64,000 nt of DNA from Rhodanobacter sp. FDAARGOS 1247. GTDB lineage: Bacteria; Pseudomonadota; Gammaproteobacteria; Xanthomonadales; Rhodanobacteraceae. The stretch spans positions 2,976,001-3,040,000 of the forward strand of contig NZ_CP069535.1 in assembly GCF_016889805.1 (NCBI RefSeq), in the 5' to 3' direction. Under the pieces are notes generated by a model that worked only from the letters and a program-made list of their open reading frames with translations, was not told the origin of the DNA and searched no databases. Of this stretch, positions 42,610 to 53,266 are shown piece by piece. Every line of letters begins with the position of its first letter. The stretch's first letter is position 1. The translations under genes and the position numbers were made by a program.

Positions 42610-45291
42610 TTAGCGCAGGATGCTGGCCGGGTCCTGCTTCGCCGTCAGCGCACTGCACAGCTGGATCGATTCGCCGGTCTGGGCCAGGCCACGACCGATG
42701 CCGGCAGCGTCCTTCTCGCGGGTCTTGAAGAACGCCTGCAGGCGATCGTACTCGGCGGTGGAGCAGCCACCACCGGCGGCCAGCGACGGCAGGCGACCGC
42801 CGGAGAAGCTGCCGGTGCGATCGAGGATCTGCTGGTAGTGAGCGGTGAACCAGTTCCACATCGCGTCACGCTGGGCCTGCGTATCGCGGCCACCGCGCAG
42901 CAGCATGGCCATCTCGCCGACCTTGACCGGCTTGGTCAGCGCGAAGTTGCGCACCTGCTCGGCCAGTGCCGGATCTTCCACGCTGGCCAGGCCACCGAGA
43001 ATGCCGTTGCGCAAGGCCGGGTCGCTGGTCTTCGGCAACTCGGCGATCAGCGCATCAACCGCGCTCTTGCCGTGTTCCTGCACCGCCACGCCCAGCGCAT
43101 CGCCGAGCAGGTCGGGATCGGCCGCGGCCAGGTTCAGGTGGCCATCCGCCGTCGGCTTCAACGCCGCATCACCCTGCTTGAGCAGGGCCGCACGCACTTC
43201 GGGCAACTTGAAATCGAACGCCAGCGAACTGGCCAGGCTGCTGCGCATCAGCGAATCGTCTTCCGGCTCGCCCGCCTTGCGCTGATAGCCGAGCTGCTCC
43301 AGTCGCGGCAGGTAGGCGGCCTTTGCCCATGCGGCCAGACGGGCGCGCTGGGCATCGGTGGTGGCGATGCGATGGTAGAGACCGCTGGCCGTGCCCAGTG
43401 GCACGGTGGCCACTTCGCGGATCTTCGAGCCGGTCAGCGGCTGCATGGCCGCCAGCACCTGGCCGGCATCCAGATCGCCACGGCGGAAGCTGGCGTTGAT
43501 CGCATCGGCGTAGGCCAGCTGCTCGGCGTCACTGAGCGTGCCGACCTGCTTGATCAGGCGGTCGAGCCCGTCCTTGTCGAGGCTGAAGCGGTAGTAGCCG
43601 CTGGCGTTCGCGTTCGGCATCACCCAGGTCGACTTGCTGGCGCCGGGCAGCTCCATCGAGCCGGTGGCCTGGTCGAGCATGTCGCAGGCGACCTTGCTGC
43701 CATCGACGGTGCCGTAGCGCACGCACACCGGCACGCCCCAGATGCGCTTGGCGTCGCCGCTGCTGCCCAGCGGCAGGTAGCGGCTCTGGTTCAGCTGCAG
43801 CACGGTCTTGCCATCCTTCTGTTCCAGCTTGGTGGCCACGTAGGGCACGCCGGACTGGTCGAGGAAGCTCTTGAACGCATGCTTGAACGCGTCGCCCTTG
43901 TCGGCCGCGGTGGCGATCGCCGAGACCAGGTCGTCGGCGGTGGCGTTGCCGAATTTCTGGCTCTGGATGTACGCCCGCATGCCCTTCTGGTAGGTCTTCT
44001 CGCCCACGTAGTTCTCGAACATGGCGATGACGCTGGCACCCTTCTGGTAGGTGATGCCGTCGAACGCGGTCATGATGTCGCCGTTGCCGGAGATCGGCTG
44101 ACGGATGCTGCGCGCGCTGACCAGGCTGTCGTTGCTCATCGCGCCCTGCGCGCCGCGCACGCGGTCGAGGTCGGCGCGGTATTCCGGATGCACCTGCATG
44201 GTGACTTTCTGCTGCATCCAGGTCGCGAACGCCTCGTTGAGCCAGATGTCGTTCCACCACGCGGTGGTCACCGTGTCGCCGGTCCACTGGTGCGCCAGCT
44301 CATGCGCGTTGACGTTGAACGAGCCCTGCACGTTGCGGGCCGGGGAATCCTTGTCCAGCAGCAGCAGCCAGTCGCGGAACGTCACCAGGCCCGGGTTCTC
44401 CATCGCGCCGGCTTCGAAATCCGGCGCCGCCAGCAGGTCGAGCTTGCCGAACGGATAGCCGAAGCCGTAGTAGTTCTCCAGCGCATGGATGATGCTCGGC
44501 GTTTCGCCCAGCACGTGTTCCATGCGATGGCCTTCACCCTTGGCGGCGATGCCGCGCAGCTTCAGCGGTTCGCTGCGGTAGGCGTCGGGCGAGATGTCCG
44601 GGCCGTCCACGATGTCCCACGGGCCGACCGCGAACGCGACCAGGTAGGTCGGCAGCGGCTGGGTCTGGGCGAAGGTCACGGTCTTCCAGCCCTTGCCGGC
44701 CGGCTGCTCCTTCACCTGCTTGGTATTGGCCACCACGTTCTCGTGGTCAGGCACGGTGATGCTGATGTCGAACGGGGTCTTGAAGCCGGGTTCATCGAAA
44801 CCGGGGAAGGCGAAACGCGCGCTGATCGGCTCCATCTGCGTCATCGCATACGGCTGGCCCTTGGCGGTGACCTTGTACAGGCCCTGCAGTTGCTGGTTGA
44901 GCGGCGCGCTGTACTCGAACTTCACGGTGAGGTCCTGCGGCTTCAGCGTGCTGCCGAAATCCACCCGCACCACGCCCGCCTTCGGGTCGACGTTGACGTA
45001 CTTGCCCGCGTGCGTCTTGCCGGCGGCGTCGGTGATCGTCACCTTCGACACCTTCAGTTCGGCGCCATCCAGCCACAGGTGGTCGGAGGCCTGGTTCAGC
45101 TTGACCTTGATCGTGGTGGTGCCGGAAAAGTCCTGCTGCGCCGGATCGACCTTGAACGCCAGCTGGTACGACTGCGGCACCGCCCAGCCCGGCAGGCGAC
45201 CCTGCGGCGCCTGGTCGGCGGTGGCGGCAAACGCGGCGCCACAACAAGTGGCGAGCGCGGTAAGCAGGAGCGGGCGGACGAGACGGCGCAT
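42610..45291 (-). CDS. M1-family zinc aminopeptidase, exported
   Basis: 893 residues. A signal peptide (LLLTALATCCGAAFA) implies a periplasmic enzyme. Family motifs: the exopeptidase sequence GAMEN (in DFEAGAMENPGLVTF, about residue 297) and the zinc site NAHELAHQWTGD with the distal glutamate in WLNEAFATWMQ. An ERAP1-like C-terminal helical domain fills the last 330 residues. It removes N-terminal residues from peptides. Length fits the eukaryote-like M1 group rather than E. coli PepN (870, cytosolic). Confidence 0.94.
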   Translation of the reverse strand: MRRLVRPLLLTALATCCGAAFAATADQAPQGRLPGWAVPQSYQLAFKVDPAQQDFSGTTTIKVKLNQASDHLWLDGAELKVSKVTITDAAGKTHAGKYVNVDPKAGVVRVDFGSTLKPQDLTVKFEYSAPLNQQLQGLYKVTAKGQPYAMTQMEPISARFAFPGFDEPGFKTPFDISITVPDHENVVANTKQVKEQPAGKGWKTVTFAQTQPLPTYLVAFAVGPWDIVDGPDISPDAYRSEPLKLRGIAAKGEGHRMEHVLGETPSIIHALENYYGFGYPFGKLDLLAAPDFEAGAMENPGLVTFRDWLLLLDKDSPARNVQGSFNVNAHELAHQWTGDTVTTAWWNDIWLNEAFATWMQQKVTMQVHPEYRADLDRVRGAQGAMSNDSLVSARSIRQPISGNGDIMTAFDGITYQKGASVIAMFENYVGEKTYQKGMRAYIQSQKFGNATADDLVSAIATAADKGDAFKHAFKSFLDQSGVPYVATKLEQKDGKTVLQLNQSRYLPLGSSGDAKRIWGVPVCVRYGTVDGSKVACDMLDQATGSMELPGASKSTWVMPNANASGYYRFSLDKDGLDRLIKQVGTLSDAEQLAYADAINASFRRGDLDAGQVLAAMQPLTGSKIREVATVPLGTASGLYHRIATTDAQRARLAAWAKAAYLPRLEQLGYQRKAGEPEDDSLMRSSLASSLAFDFKLPEVRAALLKQGDAALKPTADGHLNLAAADPDLLGDALGVAVQEHGKSAVDALIAELPKTSDPALRNGILGGLASVEDPALAEQVRNFALTKPVKVGEMAMLLRGGRDTQAQRDAMWNWFTAHYQQILDRTGSFSGGRLPSLAAGGGCSTAEYDRLQAFFKTREKDAAGIGRGLAQTGESIQLCSALTAKQDPASILR

Positions 45292-45391
45292 GGTGGTTTC
45301 CCTGGGTTGTGGAGAATCCCCAAGCTAGAGCCGCCATGACCTTCGACCCAGTGCCAGAAGGCATGGCCGGGCATCAGCCTGGCACGGGCCC

Positions 45392-45427
45392 AAAAAAAAC
45401 CGGCGATGAAGCGGACTTCATGGCCGG
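45392..45427 (-). terminator. Orphan minus-strand rho-independent terminator in the oxyR-pepN gap
   Basis: On the minus strand, CCGGCCATGAAG / CTTCATCGCCGG pairs over 12 positions with one C/C mismatch and loop TCCG, followed by eight T. No known gene reads into it from the right on this strand. Confidence 0.75.
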
Positions 45428-45498
45428 CCGGGGAAGCCCGCGCGCCTGCGGGGGAGAGGGAGGGGACTCCGACGCGCGGGTTGTCACGAGATCAATGG
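45392..45498 (-). ncRNA. Candidate OxyR-controlled small RNA, divergent from oxyR
   Basis: The minus strand between the oxyR operator and the orphan terminator holds a stem CCCGCGCG / CGCGCGGG (45,437-45,480) whose 28-base loop is C-rich (CCCCTCCCTCTCCCCC), then the terminator hairpin. A weak promoter (TTGGAG, 18 bases, TACGCT) lies next to the OxyR site and would give a start near 45,498 and an RNA of about 107 bases. E. coli OxyS has the same divergent arrangement and size. Homology to OxyS is not claimed. Confidence 0.4.
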
Positions 45499-45532
45499 CA
45501 GACAGCGTACCGAGCCTTCTTGCATTGCTCCA

Positions 45533-45569
45533 ATTGATTGTTACCATCTCGCCCATAGATTCTGGCTAT
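45533..45569. promoter_or_regulatory. Tandem OxyR-type operator upstream of oxyR
   Basis: ATAG-N7-CTAT at 45,555-45,569 is a perfect half site. Exactly 7 bases away, ATTG-N7-CCAT at 45,533-45,547 is a degenerate second one, giving the known OxyR tetranucleotide spacing. It lies 19 bases before the oxyR start and overlaps its likely promoter, as expected for autoregulation. Confidence 0.55.
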
Positions 45570-45588
45570 TGTCGTACCGGGATGAGCG

Positions 45589-46536
45589 ATGAATCTGCGC
45601 GACCTTCAATACCTGGTGGCCCTGGCCGAGCACCGTCATTTCGGGCGTGCCGCGAATGCCTGTTTCGTCAGCCAGCCCACCCTGTCCACCCAGATCAGGA
45701 AACTGGAGGACGAGCTGGGCGTGCCGCTGGTCGAGCGCACGCCGCGCAAGGTGTTGCTGACCGAGGTCGGCCGCGACATCGCGATGCGCGCGCGCAACGT
45801 GCTCAACGAGATCGAGCAGATCCGCGGCGTGGCCCGGCGCACGCTGGACCCGGAATCCGGCACGGTGCGGCTGGGCATCTTCCCCACGCTGGGGCCGTAC
45901 CTGCTGCCGCATGTGCTGCCGCTGGTGCGCAAGGCCTTCCCGCGACTGGAACTGCTGCTGGTCGAGGAGAAGACCGAGACCGTGCTGCGCCTGCTGCACG
46001 AGGGCAAGCTCGACGCCGGCATCCTCGCCCTGCCGCTGCACGAGGACAGCCTGCACCAGGAATTCCTGTTCGAGGAACCGTTCCTGCTGGCGGTGTCCGA
46101 AGCGCATCCGCTGGCGCACAAGCAGGGCCAGCTGAAGCTGGCCGACCTCACCCACCAGAACCTGCTGCTGCTGGAGGACGGCCACTGCCTGCGCGACCAG
46201 GCGCTGGAGGTCTGCCACATGGCCGGCGCGGGTGAACATTCCGGCTTCCGCGCCACCAGCCTGGAAACCCTGCGCCAGATGGTGGCGGCCAACGTGGGCA
46301 TCACCCTGCTGCCGGTGACCGCGGTGAAGCCGCCGGTGGCGCCGCTGGATAACCTGCACCTGATCGAGTTCCGGGGAACGCCGCCGAGCCGGCGCATCGC
46401 GATGGTCTGGCGCAAGAGCTCGGCGATGGACGCCTTCCTGAAGCGTCTCGCCGACGTGCTGCGCGAGCTGCCCGCCGACCTGCTGGACGCGCACACCGCG
46501 GCGACGCCGCCGGCGGCCAGGGTCTCCGCCGGCTGA
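45589..46536 (+). CDS. oxyR: Hydrogen-peroxide-sensing LysR-type regulator OxyR
   Basis: 315 residues. A LysR helix-turn-helix at residues 1-60 (MNLRDLQYLVALAEHRHFGR; ACFVSQPTLSTQIRKLEDEL) is followed by a sensor domain. Cys200 and Cys209 (GHCLRDQALEVC) correspond to the disulfide-forming pair Cys199/Cys208 of E. coli OxyR, and LAVSEAHPLA and ANVGITLLP also match. Oxidation by peroxide switches DNA binding and induces antioxidant genes. Its own upstream region carries a tandem OxyR-type site. No katG/ahpC lies in the window. Confidence 0.95.
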   Translation: MNLRDLQYLVALAEHRHFGRAANACFVSQPTLSTQIRKLEDELGVPLVERTPRKVLLTEVGRDIAMRARNVLNEIEQIRGVARRTLDPESGTVRLGIFPTLGPYLLPHVLPLVRKAFPRLELLLVEEKTETVLRLLHEGKLDAGILALPLHEDSLHQEFLFEEPFLLAVSEAHPLAHKQGQLKLADLTHQNLLLLEDGHCLRDQALEVCHMAGAGEHSGFRATSLETLRQMVAANVGITLLPVTAVKPPVAPLDNLHLIEFRGTPPSRRIAMVWRKSSAMDAFLKRLADVLRELPADLLDAHTAATPPAARVSAG

Positions 46537-46608
46537 CGCCGAACGGCCGGACGCAAGCCGGCATCCATCATCCACGCAAGCAGCCAGCCGACCACGGACC
46601 CCCTGACG

Positions 46609-47205
46609 ATGCGCAAACTGCTGATCGCCGCCGCGGTGCTGCTGGCCCTGGTGTTCGTGCTGGCGCACCGGCAGCATGCCGCGGTGGAAACCGGGCCGGG
46701 TGTGCTGGCCTCCGAGGCGCCGCAGCAGGTCGATCTGGACCACGGCGCACTGCTGCAACGCGACGGCGTCAGCCTGCAGACACGCGCCCACTTCGACATC
46801 ACCGCGCGGGTGCTGTCGCGCAAGGACTATTCAGGCTCCCGCGATGGCGACCTGGTGCCGCTGGACCTGGCGCTGGGCTGGGGCCGCATGTCCGACAGCA
46901 CCGTGCTGGCCGGCATCGACATCAGTCAGTCCGGGCGCTTCTACTACTGGCACGTGAAGGACTTCCCGATACCGCGCCGCGAGATCGAAACCTCCAGCGC
47001 CAACATGCACATGATCCCGGCCGACGAGGACGTGAAGCACCAGCTGGAGCTGATCCGGCCGGGCCAGGTGGTGCACATCGAAGGCTTCCTGGTCGATGCC
47101 AGCCGAGCGGACGGCTGGCACTGGAACACCTCGATGACCCGCGACGACACCGGTGGCGGCGCCTGCGAATTGATCTACGTCGAAAGCGTCACCGTCACTC
47201 AGTAG
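46609..47205 (+). CDS. Conserved hypothetical protein with N-terminal anchor, 198 residues
   Basis: An N-terminal hydrophobic segment (LLIAAAVLLALVFVLAHR) acts as anchor or signal, followed by a soluble periplasmic domain with DLALGWGRMSDSTVLAGIDI, RFYYWHVKDFPIPRREIETS, NMHMIPADEDVKHQLELIRP and GQVVHIEGFLVDASRADGWH. I recall similar proteins in several proteobacteria without assigned function. The W, H and GxxxHIxG-like residues suggest an OB- or SH3-like beta fold. It overlaps the convergent apt gene by 7 bases. Confidence 0.75.
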   Translation: MRKLLIAAAVLLALVFVLAHRQHAAVETGPGVLASEAPQQVDLDHGALLQRDGVSLQTRAHFDITARVLSRKDYSGSRDGDLVPLDLALGWGRMSDSTVLAGIDISQSGRFYYWHVKDFPIPRREIETSSANMHMIPADEDVKHQLELIRPGQVVHIEGFLVDASRADGWHWNTSMTRDDTGGGACELIYVESVTVTQ

Positions 47206-47717
47206 TGCAGCAGGCCGTGCAGCGGCTCGCCACCGGGCCAGCGCTCGCGCCCGCGCAGCGCGTCCAGTTCGATCACCACGCTGGCGCCGACCAGCTCGGC
47301 GCCCAGTTGTGCGACCAGCGCCCGCGCCGCAGCCAGCGTGCCGCCGGTGGCCAGCACGTCGTCGACCAGCAGCACGCGCTCGCCCGGGCGGATCGCGTTG
47401 CGCTGGACTTCCAGCCGATCCGTGCCGTACTCCAGCTGGTAGTCCACCGCGATCACCGGCGGCGGCAGCTTGCCGGGCTTGCGCAAGGGCACGAAGCCCG
47501 CGCCCATTTTTTGCGCCAGCGCCGCGCCGAAGATGAAGCCGCGCGCCTCGATCCCGCACACCGCCTGCACGCCACGGCCCAGCCACGGTTCGGCCAGCGC
47601 ATCGATGCAGCGGACGAAGCCCGCGGCGTCGGCCAGCAGCGGCGTCACGTCGCGGAACACCACACCGGCGCGCGGAAAGTCGGGCACGGCGCGGATCAGC
47701 GCGGCGAGTTCATGCAT
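47199..47717 (-). CDS. apt: Adenine phosphoribosyltransferase
   Basis: 172 residues. It converts adenine plus PRPP to AMP (purine salvage, cytosol). The PRPP-binding loop is VLLVDDVLATGGTLAAA. Upstream are the family features FRDVTPLLAD, GIEARGFIFGAALAQKMGAG and FVPLRKPGKLPPPVI. The start at 47717 is favoured by GAGGAAAC just before it; 47738 is an alternative. It lies 36 bases downstream of a DUF2007 gene on the same strand. Confidence 0.96.
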   Translation of the reverse strand: MHELAALIRAVPDFPRAGVVFRDVTPLLADAAGFVRCIDALAEPWLGRGVQAVCGIEARGFIFGAALAQKMGAGFVPLRKPGKLPPPVIAVDYQLEYGTDRLEVQRNAIRPGERVLLVDDVLATGGTLAAARALVAQLGAELVGASVVIELDALRGRERWPGGEPLHGLLHY

Positions 47718-47753
47718 GTCGTTTCCTCGGGAATTCACGCCGTGAAGCGCCGC

Positions 47754-48029
47754 TCAGCACGGCAGGGGCAGCGGCTCGCCGGGCAGTTCGTCGTCGCGCA
47801 TCGCTTCGCGCGCTTCGCTCAGCTGCATCTCGACCCCGGCCACGATGGCCTGGCCGTCGGCCAGCGCGGCCTCGGGCACCATCACCGCGATGTAATCCAT
47901 CGCCGGCAACTGGCCCACCGCGCCGGTCAGGTACTCGCCGGCGATGAACGCGGGGATGCCGCCGGCTTCCAGCGCATCCTTGACCAGATGGGCATCGAAC
48001 AGGTTCTCGGCGCGATAGACGATGTGCAT
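47754..48029 (-). CDS. DUF2007-family protein (putative signal-transducing protein)
   Basis: 91 residues. The start MHIVYRAENLFDAHLVKDAL followed by EAGGIPAFIAGEYLTGAVGQ is the DUF2007 signature (aromatic-A-N..EA..V...L...GI.A...G), an alpha/beta ferredoxin-like fold. The C-terminal PEAALADGQAIVAGVEMQL completes it. Function is unknown; related PII-like folds suggest ligand binding. The frame continues open upstream through glnS, but that is shadow. Probably co-transcribed with apt. Confidence 0.85.
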   Translation of the reverse strand: MHIVYRAENLFDAHLVKDALEAGGIPAFIAGEYLTGAVGQLPAMDYIAVMVPEAALADGQAIVAGVEMQLSEAREAMRDDELPGEPLPLPC

Positions 48030-48140
48030 GGGCTGCACGCTAACCCGCACGGCAGCGCGGGGCAAGCCGGCCGCCCTGCCCCGATCACGGTGACAGGGTA
48101 AACTTGCACGTTTCCACCACCGTCCGTGAGCCACAGCCCG

Positions 48141-49901
<1,761 letters not shown>

Positions 49902-49913
49902 ACGGAGAACCGC

Positions 49914-50474
49914 ATGTTGCCCCTGCAAATCCATCTGACCCTGCCGCCGTGGATCGGCGACGTGGTGGATACCAACAGGCGTTACCAGAGTGACGAGGAA
50001 CGCGTCGGCCTGGCGATCGAGTTGTCGAGACAGAACGTCGAGCGCGGCGGCGGCGGTCCGTTCGGCGCGGCCGTGTTCAACAACCACAGCGGCCGGCTGG
50101 TCGCCGTGGGCGTGAACCGCGTGGTGCCGCAGAGCTGCTCGGTGGCGCACGCGGAAATGATGGTGATCATGATCGCCCAGCAGCGGCTGAGCCGGCACCG
50201 GCTGAACGAGGACGGCGGCCACTACGTGCTGGCCACCAGCTCGCAGCCGTGCTGCCAGTGCTACGGCGCCAGCGTCTGGGCCGGCATCGACGAACTGCTG
50301 ATCGGAGCGCGCGCCGAAGACGTGGAAGAGCTGACCGACTTCGACGAAGGCCCGCTGCCGACCGACTGGATCGGCGAACTCGAGCGCCGCAACATCTCGG
50401 TTCGCCGCGACATCCTGCGTGACCAGGCCCGTGCGGTACTGGCCACTTACGGCGCCAGCGGCACGCCGTATTGA
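49914..50474 (+). CDS. Cytidine/deoxycytidylate-type deaminase family protein
   Basis: 186 residues. The zinc-binding deaminase core is clear: HAEMMVIMIAQQ supplies His and the catalytic Glu, and TSSQPCCQCYGASVWAG supplies the two zinc cysteines (PCxxC). Before it is GPFGAAVFNNHSGRLVAVGV. It resembles tRNA- or guanine-type deaminases more than cytidine deaminase, but the substrate is undetermined. It follows glnS by 12 bases with GGAGAA before the ATG and overlaps the next gene, so glnS-deaminase-VTT are likely one transcript. Confidence 0.9.
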   Translation: MLPLQIHLTLPPWIGDVVDTNRRYQSDEERVGLAIELSRQNVERGGGGPFGAAVFNNHSGRLVAVGVNRVVPQSCSVAHAEMMVIMIAQQRLSRHRLNEDGGHYVLATSSQPCCQCYGASVWAGIDELLIGARAEDVEELTDFDEGPLPTDWIGELERRNISVRRDILRDQARAVLATYGASGTPY

Positions 50475-51187
50475 GCCGCTGGCGCGCCACGCTGCCGCTG
50501 GTGCTGCTGGTGCTTGCCGGCGTCGTGCTGTTCGCCTCCGGCTCGCTGGACCAGTTGACCCCGCACCGGCTGCTGGCCAACCAGGCCAGCCTGCATGCGC
50601 AGATCGATGACCACCCGTGGTTGAGCCGACTGGCCTTCACCGGACTGCTGACGCTGACCGTGGCCACCGGCATCCCCGGCACCATCGTGGTGATCCTGGC
50701 CGGCGGCTTCGCCTTCGGGGTGGTCGACGCCACGCTGTATTCGTCGCTGGGGCTGACCCTGGGATCGCTGATCCTGTTCCTGGCCAGCCGCTACGCCTTC
50801 GGTCCGGGCAGCCGCCAGCCGCCGGCCATCGTGGCGCGACTGCACCATGGCTTCGAGCGGCACCCGGTCAGCTACACCCTGTTCCTGCGCTTCATTCCGG
50901 TCGTGCCATTCGGCGCGGTCACGGTGGCGCTGGCCTGGCTGCGCTGCCCGCTGTGGCTGTTCCTGGGTGCCAGCTGGCTGGGCGGCACGGTCGCGCTGAT
51001 CTTCGAAACCTCGATCGGCGCGGGGCTTGGCGACGCGATGAGCCAGAGCGACAGCCTCGGCCTGGGCCTGTTCCTGCACCGCGAGGTGCTGTTGCCGCTG
51101 GGCGCGATCGCCCTGCTCGCCCTGCTGCCCCTGCTGATCGAACGCATGACCCGGCGCCGGCGCCAGCGCCGATTCCCGCTGGACTGA
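50471..51187 (+). CDS. VTT-domain (TVP38/TMEM64/DedA-like) membrane protein
   Basis: About 238 residues. Starts with TTG overlapping the deaminase stop (TTGA), implying translational coupling. Five to six hydrophobic segments include LPLVLLVLAGVVLFASGSL, AGGFAFGVVDATLYSSLGLT and IALLALLPLLI. The VTT signature is visible as LFLRFIPVVPFGAVTVALAW, with GTIVVILAGGFAFG before it. VTT/DedA proteins act in membrane-lipid (undecaprenyl- or phospholipid) handling; the precise role here is unknown. Confidence 0.87.
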   Translation: MSRWRATLPLVLLVLAGVVLFASGSLDQLTPHRLLANQASLHAQIDDHPWLSRLAFTGLLTLTVATGIPGTIVVILAGGFAFGVVDATLYSSLGLTLGSLILFLASRYAFGPGSRQPPAIVARLHHGFERHPVSYTLFLRFIPVVPFGAVTVALAWLRCPLWLFLGASWLGGTVALIFETSIGAGLGDAMSQSDSLGLGLFLHREVLLPLGAIALLALLPLLIERMTRRRRQRRFPLD

Positions 51188-51310
51188 AACGGATCGCGGC
51201 AGCTGCCAAGCCGACCCGTTTCGCGCTAGTGTGACGCCGGACAACCGGCAGCACTTCGGGCCCGGCATCAATGCCCACCGGTCCGCGACGCGCGATGGGG
51301 GACGGGACGG

Positions 51311-53215
51311 ATGGACATGGCGGCTGACTCCTGGCCCAAACGACTGTGGCAACGCCGGTCGTTGATGCAGCGCATGGCCTTCGTGGCCCTGATGCCCGCC
51401 CTGATCACCGCCGCCCTGCTGGCGGCCTTCATGGCCCAGCGCCAACTGGTCAACCTGCGCGAGATGGCCCGGAGCAATGCCGACGCCATCGCCACCCAGG
51501 CCGCCTCGATCAGCCTGCAGCCGCTGCGCAACATGCAGTTGCGCGAGCTGAACCGCATCGCCGACTCGGTGGGCGACCTGCCGCATGTCATCCGGGTGCA
51601 GATACGAAGCGGTGCCGGCCAGATCCTTGCCGACCACAACGAGCTCGACGGCAACCGCGAGCCGGCGGAAGTCCTCACCGTGGTGCGCGAGATGATCGAC
51701 CGCGACCAGCCCGGCGGCGTGGCCGAAGGTTCGGTGCGGGTGGACGTCAGCCTGCACCAGGCCATCGCCATGCAGCGTGCCAGCCTGCGTCACGCGCTGA
51801 TCGCCCTGCTGGTCAGCCTGCTGCTCGCCGGGGTGCTCGCGTGGCAGGCGGCGCGCTGGATCAGTGCGCCATTGCGTCACCTTGCCGGCGCCGTGCATCA
51901 GCTGGGGCTCGGCGACCGGCCGGTCGAGGTGCCGGTGACCGACCGCACGGAAATCGGCGAACTGCAACAGGGCTTCAATCATGCCGCCGCTACGCTGCAT
52001 GACATCCAGAGCGGCATGCGCCAGCAGATCGAACAGGCGACGCGGGAACTGGCGCACAAGAACGCCGCGCTCGAAGCCGCCAGCCTGGCACGGTCGCGTT
52101 TCCTGGCCGCGGCCTCGCATGACCTGCGCCAGCCGCTCTACGCGCTGACACTGTTCTCCTCCGCGCTCAGCGTCGACGAGGACCGGCCGGAACAACTGGA
52201 CCGCATCGCCCATATCCAGGAATGCGTGCAGTCGCTCGACCACCTGTTCAACGAATTGCTCGACCTGTCGCGACTGGAGACCGGCGCGGTGCAGGTCGAG
52301 ATCAGCGAGTTCCCGCTGGCCCAGGTGTTTGCCGAAGTCGCCCGGAACTTCGACATGGTCGCCGAGCAGCGCGAGCTGCAGTTGCTCATCCATCCGACCC
52401 GGCTGTGGGTCCGCAGCGACCGCACGATGCTGAGCCGCATCCTCAACAACCTGGTCAGCAATGCGCTGCGCTTCACCCATCATGGCGGGGCGCTGATCGG
52501 TGCCCGCCGATGCGGTGACGGGCTGGTCCGCATCGAGGTCTGGGACACCGGCAGCGGCATCGCGCCGGAACACCTGCCCAACGTGTTCGACGAGTTCTAC
52601 CGCATCGACGATCGCGCCGACGCCGGACTGGACGATGGCTCGCAATCGGGCCTCGGACTGGGACTGGCCACGGTGCAGCGGCTGGCGGTGCGGCTCGACA
52701 CCGAAGTGCGGGTGCAGTCCCGGCTCGGTCGCGGCAGCGTGTTCCATTTCCGCCTGCCGACCGCCCACGCCAGCCCCGGGGAATCGATGGCGCCCCACGA
52801 GATGCCGGTCGACCTGAGCGGCAAGCGGGTGCTGGTGGTGGACGACGACCCGGCCATTCTCTCCGGGGTGCGTTTCCTGCTGCGCAGCTGGGGCTGCGAG
52901 GTGGAGGTGGCCGAGGATCGCCTGCAGGCGATGGAGGCCGTCGAGAACTGGCCCGGCCCGCCGGACATCGTGATCAGCGACCTGCAGCTGCGCGGCGGCA
53001 CCCGCGGCATGGACCTGTTCGCCGCGCTCGACCAGCACTACCAGCGCGACGGCGACACGCCGTTCGCACGACTGCTGGTCACCGGCGAGACCCGCGTCGA
53101 CCACCTGCGCGAGATCATCGCGGCGAACATTCCGCTGCTGTACAAGCCGGTCTCGCCACCCCAGTTGCGCAGCGCGATGATGTCGGCGTGGACCAGCACC
53201 CGCGCCGGCCGGTGA
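51311..53215 (+). CDS. Hybrid sensor histidine kinase / response regulator
   Basis: 634 residues. TM1 (VALMPALITAALLAAFMAQR), a periplasmic sensor of about 120 residues, TM2 (LIALLVSLLLAGVLAWQAAR) and a HAMP linker lead to HisKA with His270 (AAASHDLRQPLYAL). The HATPase domain shows N box NNLVSNALRF, G1 VWDTGSGIAP and G2 SGLGLGLATVQ. The C-terminal receiver has Asp557 in DIVISDLQL and the conserved Lys in LLYKPVSPPQL. There is no DNA-binding output, so a separate regulator must act downstream. The periplasmic ligand is unknown. Confidence 0.94.
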   Translation: MDMAADSWPKRLWQRRSLMQRMAFVALMPALITAALLAAFMAQRQLVNLREMARSNADAIATQAASISLQPLRNMQLRELNRIADSVGDLPHVIRVQIRSGAGQILADHNELDGNREPAEVLTVVREMIDRDQPGGVAEGSVRVDVSLHQAIAMQRASLRHALIALLVSLLLAGVLAWQAARWISAPLRHLAGAVHQLGLGDRPVEVPVTDRTEIGELQQGFNHAAATLHDIQSGMRQQIEQATRELAHKNAALEAASLARSRFLAAASHDLRQPLYALTLFSSALSVDEDRPEQLDRIAHIQECVQSLDHLFNELLDLSRLETGAVQVEISEFPLAQVFAEVARNFDMVAEQRELQLLIHPTRLWVRSDRTMLSRILNNLVSNALRFTHHGGALIGARRCGDGLVRIEVWDTGSGIAPEHLPNVFDEFYRIDDRADAGLDDGSQSGLGLGLATVQRLAVRLDTEVRVQSRLGRGSVFHFRLPTAHASPGESMAPHEMPVDLSGKRVLVVDDDPAILSGVRFLLRSWGCEVEVAEDRLQAMEAVENWPGPPDIVISDLQLRGGTRGMDLFAALDQHYQRDGDTPFARLLVTGETRVDHLREIIAANIPLLYKPVSPPQLRSAMMSAWTSTRAGR

Positions 53216-53232
53216 TCACGATGTCGACGCGC

Positions 53233-53260
53233 AAAAAAAGAGCGCCCCGCAGGGCGCCCT
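53233..53260 (-). terminator. Terminator after tRNA-Lys
   Basis: On the minus strand, a GC-rich hairpin from AGGGCGCCC / GGGGCGCTCT is followed by seven T, just downstream of the tRNA CCA end. Confidence 0.8.
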
Positions 53261-53266
53261 GAAAAC

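Noticed and set aside
42577..45339. A 920-codon plus-strand open frame over pepN
   Set aside because: It is the antisense shadow of a GC-rich gene with no start signal or recognisable domain, while the minus strand has all M1 peptidase motifs.
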